Origin: an uncultured Bacilli bacterium
GTDB taxonomy: Bacteria > Bacillota_I > Bacilli_A > RF39 > UBA660
NCBI GenBank assembly: GCA_947588765.1
Contig: CANPZG010000010.1
Location: 1-38,172, forward strand
Direction: 5' to 3'
DNA: 38,172 nucleotides
The notes below the pieces were generated by a model. It was not told where the DNA came from. It did no database searches and worked only from the letters and a program-made list of their open reading frames with translations. The translations under genes and the position numbers were made by a program. The stretch's first letter is position 1; each line of letters opens with the position of its first letter. Below, piece by piece: positions 7,975-16,002 of the stretch.

Positions 7975-9891
7975 ATGGATGATAAAAATAAAATGAAAGG
8001 AATAGTATATTTATCAATAGGAATAGTAACATTAATAGCTTTAATAGCCGGAGCAACATATGCTTACTTTAAAGCAGTAACAGGGAATGAAGCAAATGCA
8101 AATATAAATGTTGGAGCAGGTACAACAGATAATCTAACTTTTACTAAAGGTAGTGATTTAACTTTAAATGTATCAGCGGATAATTTAAGTAAAGGTGATG
8201 GACTAGGAGTATCACAAAATACAAATGTAACAGCAACATTAGTAGCAAATAATACAACAAATGAAGCAACAAAAACATATAATGTATATCTAGAAATAAT
8301 AGAAAATGATTTAGAATATTCATCATTTACTGACCCAGATAATACATTACCAAATTTAGTATTTAAAAATGAATATGAAAAAACCTTAGGAAATAATAGA
8401 GATTATAATGGCTTAACCAAAGGATATGATCCAAGACCAGAGTTACTTTTAACAATAGAAGGGCCTACAAATTTTGATAAAGAAATAGAAGGATTAAAAA
8501 AGGCAACATTACAAAATGAAGATGATAGTTATGATATAACAGAATTAAGGGAAGGTATATATGCTTTAGCAGAAGATTTCCAAATAAATGTATCAAAAGG
8601 AGATGTAGATCATCAAAAGACAGATACATGGAACATAAAAGTAACATTTAAGAACTTGAATAGTGACCAACAATTAAATACCAATAAAAAATTTAGTGCA
8701 AGAATAATAATTCAAGCAGAAAAATTAGCAAATGATATATCAGATGTATGTAAAAGTGGAGATAACATAGCAAATTGTATTCAACAATTACATGACAAAT
8801 CAGTATATGGAGCAAGTAATTTAATCTTCCATGATGGAAAAGATGATCCAACAAGAGGAGAAACATTAGGAGCATTAGAAGCGGGAGATAATTCATATAG
8901 ATATACAGGAAGTTATGAAAAAGTAAATAACTACATATGTTTAGGAACAGATTGTAGTAGTAATAAAGATAACCTATTTAGAATAGTAGGAACTTTTGGA
9001 GAAGATGGAATAAAAGTAGTGAAAGCCGATTATGCCAATAAAGAATTATTAGGGGCTGGAACAACAAAACCAAGTGGAGATTTATCTCAAGCAGACCCAG
9101 AAACAAATGGTGCTTATGCAAATGTTACATATAGCGCTGCAGTAACCGAAGAAGAAAAAGATGCGTTTACCCATAGATATAAAGGAAATCTAACAGAAGT
9201 AGATAGATATAAATGGCAGGAAAATGGAGATGATAAAACAGCAGCCAATTGGACTACTTCACTTCTAAACAGAATTCATTTAAATAACAAATACATAAGT
9301 ACATTTAATGTAACATATCAAAATTTAATTAAAGAACACATATGGATATGGGGAAATAAAAATGCTACTTGGGATAATATCGCAGGGGGAGCAAATGCTA
9401 AAATAGTATATGATAATGAATTAGGAGATTTAATAGATAAGGAAACACTAAAAACAACAGAACCAGAAAAAATAGGATTATTATATGTAAGTGATTATTT
9501 ATATGGAGCCTCACTAAATAATTGGAGTAAGCAACCAAAAATAGAAACATGGGATTATACAAGTGATGGAACAAAAAAGGATAAATTTAACAATCCAGTA
9601 GGAAGTTTTCCAGAACATGAAATAGATAATGATTATCGTTCAGCAACAGATAGTAATTGGTTATACATGGGCTTATGGGAATGGTTAATAACACAAAGAT
9701 ATGATTATACCAATGGAACCATGTCCCCTGTTCGAACATTCGGTGTGTATGCCACTGGTTATGTCGGCACTGCTCTCGCTGTCGGCACAAGTGCGAGTGT
9801 GGTCCGTCCGTCCTTTTATCTCGAATCTAACATGACAAAATATAAAGGGGGAACTGGTACAGTTAGTGACCCATATATTCTTGATGTATAA
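7975..9891 (+). CDS. Surface protein family, copy 2, with lectin-like variable C-terminus
   Basis: 638 residues with the same order as copy 1: SipW-like hydrophobic signal (about 8-34), beta-rich domain, VCKSGDN...NC Cys pair, then the core with RYTGSYEKVNNYICLG, NLFRIVGTF, KIGLLYVSDYLYGA and NWLYMGLWEWLIT, a GC-rich variable segment, VRPSFYLESN and DPYILDV. The 5' end is identical to copy 1 for 294 bp (7899-8192 against 2132-2425), after which divergence is scattered, pointing to recent duplication or gene conversion. The middle loops (residues about 360-400 and 470-520) differ most from copy 1 outside the variable tail. AAAGGAGAG precedes ATG 7975. It lies between smc and the convergent prsA gene. 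Confidence 0.85.
   Translation: MDDKNKMKGIVYLSIGIVTLIALIAGATYAYFKAVTGNEANANINVGAGTTDNLTFTKGSDLTLNVSADNLSKGDGLGVSQNTNVTATLVANNTTNEATKTYNVYLEIIENDLEYSSFTDPDNTLPNLVFKNEYEKTLGNNRDYNGLTKGYDPRPELLLTIEGPTNFDKEIEGLKKATLQNEDDSYDITELREGIYALAEDFQINVSKGDVDHQKTDTWNIKVTFKNLNSDQQLNTNKKFSARIIIQAEKLANDISDVCKSGDNIANCIQQLHDKSVYGASNLIFHDGKDDPTRGETLGALEAGDNSYRYTGSYEKVNNYICLGTDCSSNKDNLFRIVGTFGEDGIKVVKADYANKELLGAGTTKPSGDLSQADPETNGAYANVTYSAAVTEEEKDAFTHRYKGNLTEVDRYKWQENGDDKTAANWTTSLLNRIHLNNKYISTFNVTYQNLIKEHIWIWGNKNATWDNIAGGANAKIVYDNELGDLIDKETLKTTEPEKIGLLYVSDYLYGASLNNWSKQPKIETWDYTSDGTKKDKFNNPVGSFPEHEIDNDYRSATDSNWLYMGLWEWLITQRYDYTNGTMSPVRTFGVYATGYVGTALAVGTSASVVRPSFYLESNMTKYKGGTGTVSDPYILDV
9718..9831 (+). other. Candidate DGR-type variable region of copy 2
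   Basis: GC-rich stretch equivalent to 3915-4028. Relative to copies 1 and 4 it has one extra codon (ggc) in the middle. Invariant codons are shared with the other two, variable codons are different (for example tat, ctc, act where copy 1 has cat, cac, aac), and the 3' anchor through ctc gaa tct aac is the same. Confidence 0.55.
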
Positions 9892-9922
9892 TAAATAAAA
9901 TTTAAAATAACGCATTAAAAAA

Positions 9923-9950
9923 GATTCATAAATCACTATGAACCTTTTTT
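9923..9950. terminator. Terminator between convergent copy 2 and prsA
   Basis: GATTCATA/TATGAACC hairpin flanked by A's and T's on both sides. The stem is complete with a G-U pair when read on the minus strand (prsA direction) and has one mismatch on the plus strand; it probably serves both genes. Confidence 0.65.
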
Positions 9951-9959
9951 ATTTACTTA

Positions 9960-10976
9960 TTAATTAGCAGTAGTATTACTACTAGTACTTGCTAAAACTC
10001 TTTTAATGTAATTATCGTATTGTCTTTTTAATTCTGAATCTTTAATATCTAATTCATAATTTTTACGATAATATTGTAAAGCATTGATACTAATATCAGC
10101 AGTATTTGCTAATAAATCTTCAGAAAGAATATCAATAATTTCTTCTTTTAAATCATCAATTGATTCTTTTTCATAAGTTTTAGTTTTTAGAACGATGTGA
10201 TATCCTAATTCAGTTGTAACAACTTTACCATAAACTTCATTATCATTAATACTATAAGCAGCATCTAATAATTCATCATATGAACTTGATAAATCACCAT
10301 AAGTTAATCTCTTACCAAAAGCACCTTCAGCATCTTTAGTCGCATCATCATCAGAATTATCTTTAACTAATTCTTTAAATTTAGCAACTTTATCTTCAGC
10401 TTCATTAATTTGCTTTAATAAATCTTCAGCTTTTTTCTTAGCTTCATCTTTAGCTTTATCTTTTTCATCAGTAGTCATATCTGAATTAGTTTTAGGACTA
10501 ATTAAAATATGAGATAATTCAATATCGCCTTTAGCCTTATCATTATAATATTTTTCAATATCTTTATCAGTTACTAAAGTCTTAGCATATTCTTCGATAG
10601 CATGATTTTCCATATATGATGTATAAATAGTATCTTGATATGCTTCTTTAGAAGATATACCAGCAGCTTGTAGAGCTTGTAAAAAAGCATCTTCACTTTC
10701 ATAGTTTTGAGCCATACCATCTACATAACTTTTCGCATAATCTTTCGCGGTATCAATATAATCTTTAAATTCTGTTTCAAGAATATAACTATCAACCATA
10801 TTAACTAAAGTTTGTAAAGCATAAGTATCTTTCATTTCTTCATATAAATCATCAATACTTATTTTTACATCATCTTTAAATGTAACAACTGCTTCCTTTC
10901 CATTTTCTAATTTTACTTTTCCACATCCCGCTAAAAGTAAAATTCCTAAACTTAAAATTCCAATTTTTCTTTTCAT
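9960..10976 (-). CDS. prsA: PrsA-type foldase lipoprotein (parvulin peptidyl-prolyl isomerase)
   Basis: Extracytoplasmic, membrane-tethered chaperone/isomerase that helps exported proteins fold after Sec translocation. From ATG 10976 (338 residues) the N-terminus is a lipoprotein signal, with lipobox LLAGC and Cys 18 as the lipidated residue. A SurA-like helical region follows, then a parvulin domain starting at DIELSHILIS (about 151) and ending near TELGYHIVLKTK (about 268), with a long Lys/Asp-rich helical insert between. I chose 10976 over the upstream in-frame ATG at 11006 because AAGGAGGA lies just ahead and the lipobox then sits at normal spacing. It is monocistronic and may serve the exported surface proteins here (inference). 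Confidence 0.93.
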   Translation of the reverse strand: MKRKIGILSLGILLLAGCGKVKLENGKEAVVTFKDDVKISIDDLYEEMKDTYALQTLVNMVDSYILETEFKDYIDTAKDYAKSYVDGMAQNYESEDAFLQALQAAGISSKEAYQDTIYTSYMENHAIEEYAKTLVTDKDIEKYYNDKAKGDIELSHILISPKTNSDMTTDEKDKAKDEAKKKAEDLLKQINEAEDKVAKFKELVKDNSDDDATKDAEGAFGKRLTYGDLSSSYDELLDAAYSINDNEVYGKVVTTELGYHIVLKTKTYEKESIDDLKEEIIDILSEDLLANTADISINALQYYRKNYELDIKDSELKRQYDNYIKRVLASTSSNTTAN

Positions 10977-10994
10977 TTTTTCCTCCTTGTTACC

Positions 10995-11022
10995 ATTATA
11001 ACACAAACTTTTAGAAATACAA
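10995..11022 (-). promoter_or_regulatory. prsA promoter
   Basis: On the minus strand TTGTAT, 16 bp, TATAAT, placed just upstream of the AAGGAGGA ribosome site. Confidence 0.75.
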
Positions 11023-11102
11023 ATAACCTAAATAAAAGCACTCACACATATTTAGAAGAACCATATTATACTAGTGAAAAGAAAATAAAGGAGGTTTAAT
11101 AT

Positions 11103-11189
11103 ATGAATAATTGTGGAAATGGCTTAGGTGCAGCAATAATTTTAGTTTTATTTATTCTTCTAGTAATCATAGTAGGAGCATTTATTTAA
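11103..11189 (+). CDS. YjcZ-like 28-residue membrane mini-protein
   Basis: Short ORF with a strong AAAGGAGG ribosome site upstream of ATG 11103. The product begins with Asn/Gly/Cys (MNNCGNGLG) and then is one hydrophobic helix, ILVLFILLVIIVGAFI. This Gly-rich head plus ALIVVLFILLVIVG-type tail is the pattern of the YjcZ family of tiny Bacillus proteins, several of which are tied to sporulation; the function here is unknown. A TATACT box at 11067-11072 may be its -10. Confidence 0.7.
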   Translation: MNNCGNGLGAAIILVLFILLVIIVGAFI

Positions 11190-11215
11190 ATAAATTTTAA
11201 AAAGGAGGTATATTT

Positions 11216-11335
11216 ATGAGTTGTAGTAAAAATTCATCCCAAGGTAATAATGGATGGAATGGAAATTACTTCTTTATCGTATTAATTCTATTCATCTTAC
11301 TTGCTATTATCTGGGGTGGAGCATTTATTTATTAA
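11216..11335 (+). CDS. YjcZ-like 39-residue membrane mini-protein
   Basis: Second mini-gene 26 bp downstream of the first, preceded by AAAGGAGG. The head is polar (MSCSKNSSQGNNGWNGN) and the tail is a membrane helix ending in WGGAFIY, paralogous to the 28-residue protein. Both probably share one transcript ended by the terminator at 11363. A third family member is encoded at 29969-30169. Confidence 0.7.
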   Translation: MSCSKNSSQGNNGWNGNYFFIVLILFILLAIIWGGAFIY

Positions 11336-11362
11336 GGTTTTTCCTTATTTTTCATAAAAATG

Positions 11363-11405
11363 CCATAATTACGTATAATAATACTTGTAATTATGGTTTT
11401 TTTTT
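11363..11405 (+). terminator. Strong intrinsic terminator after the mini-protein pair
   Basis: Ten-bp perfect stem CCATAATTAC/GTAATTATGG with a 14-nt loop, followed by nine T's. It isolates the mini-genes from the rpsB operon. Confidence 0.9.
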
Positions 11406-11453
11406 GGTAAAATTAAAAATGCTATAAAAAGAAAAAAGCATTGGTATGGATTG

Positions 11454-11485
11454 CATTTTCTAGTGCCTAGGAATAGGTGAAAATG
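11454..11485 (+). promoter_or_regulatory. Structured leader hairpin of the rpsB operon
   Basis: In the ~120-nt untranslated region before rpsB, CATTTTC (11454-11460) pairs with GAAAATG (11479-11485) around an asymmetric internal loop, capped by CCTA/TAGG with a GGAA tetraloop (11466-11477). A purine-rich asymmetric loop under a tetraloop is plausible for a ribosomal-protein binding site, so autoregulation by S2 is possible. I cannot match it to a named leader family. Confidence 0.45.
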
Positions 11486-11526
11486 TTTAGAAATATCAAG
11501 AAGTTAAAACGAAGGAGGAGATATTT

Positions 11527-12447
11527 ATGGCAGAAATAGTTTCTATGAGTAATCTTTTAGAAGCTGGAGTTCATTTTGGTCATCAAACAAAAAGATGGAA
11601 TCCTAAAATGAAAGAGTATATTTATACTTCAAGAGATGATATTTATATCATTGATCTTGAAAAAACTAAGGCATGTTTAGAAAGTGCTTATGAAGCCGTT
11701 AAAACAATTGCCGAAAATGGAGGAAAGTTCTTATTTGTTGGAACTCGTAAACAAGCTGGTGAAGTTTGTTTAGAAGAAGCAACAAGAAGTAATTCTTACT
11801 ATGTTGTAGAAAGATGGTTAGGTGGTACTTTAACTAACTTTAGAACTATTCGTAAAAGAGTTAAAAGACTTGAAGAAATTGAAGAAATGGAAAAGAATGG
11901 TACTTTTGAAGTATTACCTAAAAAAGAAGTTATAGGTTTAAAGAAAGAATACGAAAAACTAAATAAGGTTTTATGTGGTATTAGAGAAATGACTAAACTT
12001 CCTCAAGCATTAATTATTGTTGACCCTAAAAAGGAATATAATGCCATTAAGGAAGCAAGAAAATTAAAAATACCAGTATTTGGTGTTGTTGATACAAATT
12101 GTGATCCTGATGATGTAGATTATGTTATCCCTGGTAATGATGATGCTGTTCGTTCTATCAAAGTTATGCTTGGGGTATTAACAAATGCTATATGTGAAGC
12201 CAATAATTTAGAAATTGTTGATTATGTAACGGAAGAAGAAAAGAAACCAGCTGAAGATGCTACAGCAACTAAAGATGAAAAAGAAAAAGTAGCACCTGAA
12301 GTTATTGAAGAAGTTAAAGAAATGGCTGAAAAAGATGAATTAAGTAGCAAAACTTTATCAGAACTAAAAGCCATGGCAAAAGATGCTGGTATCAAAGGTT
12401 ATTCAACAATGAAAAAAGATGAATTAGTTGAAAATTTAAGTAAATAA
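11527..12447 (+). CDS. rpsB: 30S ribosomal protein S2 with a C-terminal Rho_N-like tail
   Basis: Structural protein of the small subunit that also helps S1 bind where present. The S2 fold is clear: [19 protein letters not shown] near the start, [13 protein letters not shown], and [24 protein letters not shown]. The conserved protein ends at about residue 235; a charged linker (about 236-265) follows, then a 35-residue module, [20 protein letters not shown]..., of the Rho N-terminal/SAP type found in nucleic-acid-binding proteins. Total 306 residues against about 230-260 for most S2. GGAGGAG lies 7-8 nt before ATG. tsf follows after 12 nt. Confidence 0.97.
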   Translation: MAEIVSMSNLLEAGVHFGHQTKRWNPKMKEYIYTSRDDIYIIDLEKTKACLESAYEAVKTIAENGGKFLFVGTRKQAGEVCLEEATRSNSYYVVERWLGGTLTNFRTIRKRVKRLEEIEEMEKNGTFEVLPKKEVIGLKKEYEKLNKVLCGIREMTKLPQALIIVDPKKEYNAIKEARKLKIPVFGVVDTNCDPDDVDYVIPGNDDAVRSIKVMLGVLTNAICEANNLEIVDYVTEEEKKPAEDATATKDEKEKVAPEVIEEVKEMAEKDELSSKTLSELKAMAKDAGIKGYSTMKKDELVENLSK

Positions 12448-12459
12448 GGAGGAATAAAA

Positions 12460-13338
12460 ATGGAAGTTACTGCAAATATGGTTAAGGAACTTCGGGAAGT
12501 TTCTGGAGCCGGAATGATGGATTGTAAAAAAGCCTTAAGTGAAACTAATGGTAATATGGAAGAAGCCATCAATTATTTAAGAGAAAAAGGTATTGCTAAA
12601 TCAGTTAAAAAAGAATCAAGAATTGCGGCGGAAGGATTAGCTAATATCTATGTTAAAGATAATAAAGCTGTTATTCTAGAAGTAAATAGTGAAACAGACT
12701 TTGTTAGTAAAAATGAAGAATTTAGACAAATGATAGATACCATTGGTAATACTATTTTAAATAGTGATGCTAAAACTTTAGATGAAGCTAATGAATTAGC
12801 TTGTGAAGAAGGAACTATCAAAGATTTAATCGTTAGTAAAGTAGCTAAGATTGGCGAAAAATTATCTTTTAGAAGATTCGTGGCTGTTGAAAAAAGTGAT
12901 GATGAATCATTTGGGGCATACATTCACATGGGTGGTAAAATTGCTGTTTTAACAGTTGTTAAAGGAGCCAATAGTGATGTTGCTAAAGAAGTAGCAATGC
13001 AAGCTGCTGCCATGAAGCCTTTATATGTTTTCCCTAGTGAAGTTCCAGCTGATGTTTTAGATAATGAAAAATCAGTATTAAAAGAACAAGCTATGAATGA
13101 AGGAAAACCTGCCGAAATCGCTGAAAAAATGGTTGAAGGAAGAATTAAGAAATTCTATAAAGAAATTTGTCTTGCTGAACAACCATTCATTAAAGATAGT
13201 GATATGTCAGTTGAAACCTATGTTAAAAATAATCATGGGGAAATCGTAAGTATGGTTCGTTATGAAGTTGGCGAAGGTATGGAAAAAAGAAATGATAACT
13301 TTGCTGAAGAAGTAATGAGTCAAGTTAAAGGTGAATAA
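12460..13338 (+). CDS. tsf: Translation elongation factor Ts
   Basis: Guanine-nucleotide exchange factor for EF-Tu. The N-terminal UBA-like domain with VKELREVSGAGMMDCKKAL (residues about 8-26), the TDFV motif (NSETDFVSKNEEF) that contacts EF-Tu, and the core repeats are all present; 292 residues is normal. GGAGG precedes ATG 12460. The usual next genes in this operon are pyrH then frr; here a terminator follows and pyrH is absent. Confidence 0.97.
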   Translation: MEVTANMVKELREVSGAGMMDCKKALSETNGNMEEAINYLREKGIAKSVKKESRIAAEGLANIYVKDNKAVILEVNSETDFVSKNEEFRQMIDTIGNTILNSDAKTLDEANELACEEGTIKDLIVSKVAKIGEKLSFRRFVAVEKSDDESFGAYIHMGGKIAVLTVVKGANSDVAKEVAMQAAAMKPLYVFPSEVPADVLDNEKSVLKEQAMNEGKPAEIAEKMVEGRIKKFYKEICLAEQPFIKDSDMSVETYVKNNHGEIVSMVRYEVGEGMEKRNDNFAEEVMSQVKGE

Positions 13339-13339
13339 G

Positions 13340-13364
13340 GAAGAAAGAAATTTCTTCTTTTTTT
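13340..13364 (+). terminator. Intrinsic terminator of rpsB-tsf
   Basis: GAAGAAA/TTTCTTC stem with a GAAA loop followed by seven T's, right after the tsf stop. Confidence 0.85.
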
Positions 13365-13439
13365 ATTACTTGACAGATACTTTTATTTTATCTTAAAACT
13401 TTAGCTAAATAATGATATAATATTGTTAATGGTGAGGAA

Positions 13440-14051
13440 ATGGAAAAAATAAAAGTTAAAAATAAATATTTATTTAAAAATAAAATCCAAATGGTAATAT
13501 ATTTAGCCATCTTTATTATCTTAATATCTTTATTTATTTATCTTGGTGATTTGGAATATCATCCTGAAATTAGTGATAATGTCCGTTTTCATGAAGATTT
13601 TCCTTTAGTGGATGTAGATAATGTTTATTCTTATGTTAATAGTCAAGATGCTTACAATGATTTATATAATTCCAAAGCCATAATTTTATTTGGTTTTAAG
13701 AATAATGAATGGGTAAATTATTATGCTAATATTGTTAATGAAGTAGCTAAAGCTGAGGGAATAGAAGAAATTGATTATTATGATTTTTTAGATGATCGTA
13801 ATGGTAATTTTGGGACTTATGAAGCAATTGTTGATTTATTAGGTAATTATGCTACTTTTGATGATTTAGGTAATAGTAATATTTATGCTCCCACTTTAGT
13901 GGTTATGGATAATCATCGGATTGTTTATTTTGATAATGGTACGGCTTTTCGTAAAGGCCAAATGAATCCTGATGAATATTGGACGGAATATCGTATTCAA
14001 GAAAAAAAATCCGAACTAGAAGTCGTATTTAAAAATTATTTAGGAAGTTGA
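13440..14051 (+). CDS. Membrane-anchored thioredoxin-fold protein without CxxC
   Basis: 203 residues. A single membrane helix (about 19-36) puts the rest outside the cell. The C-terminal domain reads like a thioredoxin fold: a strand KAIILFGF, a helix where CxxC would sit but which has NNEWVNYY instead, and YAPTLVVMDNHRIVYF, with the cis-Pro loop and following strands. It resembles the non-redox thioredoxin-like accessory proteins sometimes annotated with bacteriocin export; I would not assign a function. GGTGAGGA precedes ATG 13440 and TATAAT lies at 13416-13421. First gene of a four-gene run ending in frr. Confidence 0.7.
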   Translation: MEKIKVKNKYLFKNKIQMVIYLAIFIILISLFIYLGDLEYHPEISDNVRFHEDFPLVDVDNVYSYVNSQDAYNDLYNSKAIILFGFKNNEWVNYYANIVNEVAKAEGIEEIDYYDFLDDRNGNFGTYEAIVDLLGNYATFDDLGNSNIYAPTLVVMDNHRIVYFDNGTAFRKGQMNPDEYWTEYRIQEKKSELEVVFKNYLGS

Positions 14052-14058
14052 GGTAATT

Positions 14059-14811
14059 ATGGAAAAAATTAAAAATACCGTAGGAATTGTTTCTTTAGTA
14101 CTTATTTTACTTATCTTTATTGTTGGTGGTTTTGTCGCCATGAAAGTACTTACTAAAGAAAAGAAAAATGAAGATATCACGGAAAGTAATATCGAAGATA
14201 GAATAGATATAAGAGAAGATAAGAGTAAAGATTATATTTACTATGAAAATGGTGAAGAAATAATCGAAAGTGAAGAAATAGAAAGTTATGATGTTTATTT
14301 TAATTTTAAAGAATTACATGATGTTAATACTAAATTAAAATCCGAAATGGATACTATTCGTAAAACTATTAAGTATACTAAAGATATGGGCGAAATACCT
14401 GAAGGAGCTAATGTTAATGATGAAGGTATCTATAGTCTAGAATATCGTGATTATCAAGATTTTAATTATGGTGATTATGTTAGTTTATTAGTCTTAGATT
14501 ATGAATATGATATCATTAAGGGAAGTAATCCAATTAATATTGAAAGTTATGTTGTCGAAAAAGAAACGGGTAAAAGAGTAACTGGTGATGTCTTATTAGA
14601 AAAATACAATACTAATATGGATGCTATTAAAGAAAAAGTAAAAACTAGATTGCAAGATTTAAAATTATTAAATGATGCTATATTAGTTGATGAAACTATG
14701 AATAATTTTAATACTTTTGCTTTATATATTAATAAAAAAGGGGAATTAGCCATAACTTTTGTTGTAAAAACTAGCGAAAACAATTATAATGATAGTATAG
14801 TATTAAGTTAA
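14059..14811 (+). CDS. Hypothetical membrane-anchored protein
   Basis: 250 residues. Residues about 8-30 are a membrane helix (VGIVSLVLILLIFIVGGFVAM), followed by an acidic linker (about 36-80) and an extracytoplasmic alpha/beta domain with IKGSNPINIESYVVEKETGK and FALYINKKGELAITFVV. The general pattern resembles secreted DUF3298/RsiV-like domains, but I cannot confirm this. It starts 8 nt after the previous gene, with a weak GAGG ribosome site, and is likely co-translated with it. No Cys, no catalytic motif recognised. Confidence 0.65.
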   Translation: MEKIKNTVGIVSLVLILLIFIVGGFVAMKVLTKEKKNEDITESNIEDRIDIREDKSKDYIYYENGEEIIESEEIESYDVYFNFKELHDVNTKLKSEMDTIRKTIKYTKDMGEIPEGANVNDEGIYSLEYRDYQDFNYGDYVSLLVLDYEYDIIKGSNPINIESYVVEKETGKRVTGDVLLEKYNTNMDAIKEKVKTRLQDLKLLNDAILVDETMNNFNTFALYINKKGELAITFVVKTSENNYNDSIVLS

Positions 14812-14823
14812 GTGGGTGAAATT

Positions 14824-15288
14824 ATGGGAAACAAAATAATTGAAATTTTACAAATGCCAAAGAGTGAAGAAAGTATTAGTCTATTATGTAATTTATGCCA
14901 TATTGAAAGTTATCAAGCATCGAAGATAATTGATGAATTTCAAAAAATTGAAAAGATGGAAAATAAAGATACAGCTTATTTATTAAAAGAAAAATGGCAA
15001 ATAATTGATAGATTAAGAGATGGCTACTATGCAACTGATGAAGCTAAGAAAAATGATTTAGAAAATCAAATATTAGAAATATTAAAACTAGATAATATTG
15101 AAAAGGCGACGAGTTACTTATGTGAGTTATGTGAAATTGAAGCAGTTGATGCAATAGATATTATTAGTAGGTATCAACAATTAGAACAAGAAGAAAAAGG
15201 ACTTCTTGGAGCCGAACAAGAAAAGCATGAAGAGTTAAAGATACAAATAGTTCATGATCTAATGATGCGAAAAGGTATTAAATTATAG
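14824..15288 (+). CDS. Hypothetical small helical protein with two LCxLC repeats
   Basis: 154 residues from ATG 14824; a GTG at 14812 is in frame, but the GGGTGA sequence ahead of 14824 fits a ribosome site better. The protein is an internal duplication: SISLLCNLCHIESYQASKIIDEF in the N-terminal half and ATSYLCELCEIEAVDAIDIISRY in the C-terminal half, each followed by a Glu/Lys-rich helix. The four Cys could bind a metal as a CxxC pair per repeat, or the unit may be a UBA-like three-helix bundle. Soluble and not recognised. It lies 10 nt before frr where pyrH is usually found, so a translation-linked role is possible but unproven. Confidence 0.65.
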   Translation: MGNKIIEILQMPKSEESISLLCNLCHIESYQASKIIDEFQKIEKMENKDTAYLLKEKWQIIDRLRDGYYATDEAKKNDLENQILEILKLDNIEKATSYLCELCEIEAVDAIDIISRYQQLEQEEKGLLGAEQEKHEELKIQIVHDLMMRKGIKL

Positions 15289-15298
15289 GAGAAAAAAT

Positions 15299-15832
15299 AT
15301 GAATAATAATGTTGAATTAAAAATGATGCAAACTATTGAAAATTTACAAAATAGATTATTAAATATTAGAGCTGGTAGAGCTAATCCTTCCATGCTTAAT
15401 GGCATTATGGTTAGTTATTATGGAAATATGACACCACTTCAAAGCCTAGCCAATATTACAGTTCCAGAAGCTCGTAAATTATTTATTAAACCATTTGATA
15501 GAGGAGTTTTAAAAGATATTGAAAGAGCTATTAATGAAGCTAATTTAGGTATTGCTCCCACTAATAATGGGGAAATGATAATCTTAACTATTCCAGAATT
15601 AAATGAAGAAAGAAGAAAAGATTATGTTAAACAAGCTAAAAATATTGGGGAAGAAGCTAAAGTTGCTTTAAGAAATATTCGTCAAGAAGCAAATAATGAT
15701 ATCAAAAAAGAAGAATTACCAGAAGATGAAGAAAAAAGAAATCTTGATGATATTCAAGAATTAATAACTAAATATAATAAATTAGTAGATGATGAAGTTA
15801 AACAAAAAGAAAATGAATTAATGCAAATATAA
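15299..15832 (+). CDS. frr: Ribosome recycling factor
   Basis: Splits post-termination ribosomes together with EF-G. The sequence shows the typical LLNIRAGRANPSMLNGI near residues 20-36, VPEARKLFIKPFD, and the C-terminal RRKDYVKQAKNIGEEAKVALRNIRQ helix bundle; 177 residues is slightly shorter than the usual ~185. A TAGGAGA ribosome site precedes the ATG. It is the last gene of the run from 13440. No terminator of its own is seen: the first one downstream is that of the antisense RNA at 15904-15935. Confidence 0.96.
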   Translation: MNNNVELKMMQTIENLQNRLLNIRAGRANPSMLNGIMVSYYGNMTPLQSLANITVPEARKLFIKPFDRGVLKDIERAINEANLGIAPTNNGEMIILTIPELNEERRKDYVKQAKNIGEEAKVALRNIRQEANNDIKKEELPEDEEKRNLDDIQELITKYNKLVDDEVKQKENELMQI

Positions 15833-15834
15833 AG

Positions 15835-15863
15835 TTGTAATTTATTAAAAATAAGTGTATACT
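15835..15863 (+). promoter_or_regulatory. Promoter of the candidate antitoxin RNA
   Basis: TTGTAA, exactly 17 bp, TATACT, beginning 3 bp after the frr stop. No ORF follows on this strand, only a short structured stretch and a terminator. Confidence 0.75.
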
Positions 15864-15869
15864 ATAGAT

Positions 15870-15935
15870 ATGTTACCCAGTTAGGTAACACCTACGAACG
15901 ATAGATGCTACGCCATTTGGCTAGCATCTTTTTTT
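15870..15935 (+). ncRNA. Candidate type I antitoxin RNA (about 66 nt)
   Basis: From the predicted start near 15870 the RNA would fold a 5' hairpin (GTTACC/GGTAAC, 15872-15889), a short linker, then the terminator stem GATGCTA/TAGCATC (15904-15928) with inner GCC/GGC, and seven T's. The 3' T-tract reaches the last codons of the small ORF on the other strand. Size and order (5' stem-loop, linker, shared terminator) match antitoxins of Fst/par-type systems. Read-through from frr would also supply it. Confidence 0.6.
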
Positions 15936-16002
15936 AAATCAAACGTAGAATAACTACGATTAATAAAATTATTATGATAAAAAAGAAAATTTCTTTTTTC
16001 AT
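15934..16002 (-). CDS. Candidate type I toxin: 22-residue hydrophobic peptide
   Basis: ATG 16002 is preceded by a near-perfect AGGAGGTG (16009-16016) at 6-nt spacing. The peptide begins MKKE and then is almost entirely Ile/Leu/Val/Phe, with a single late Arg, i.e. one membrane-spanning helix. Its leader can form CTGAGT/ACTCAG just upstream of the ribosome site, a plausible translation block. A good promoter lies at 16105-16132 and a convergent small RNA overlaps the 3' end. Fst, TxpA and similar toxins are short membrane peptides with this layout, but the Fst sequence motif itself is not evident. A longer overlapping ORF (15908-16090) is out of frame with this ribosome site. Confidence 0.6.
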   Translation of the reverse strand: MKKEIFFFIIIILLIVVILRLI

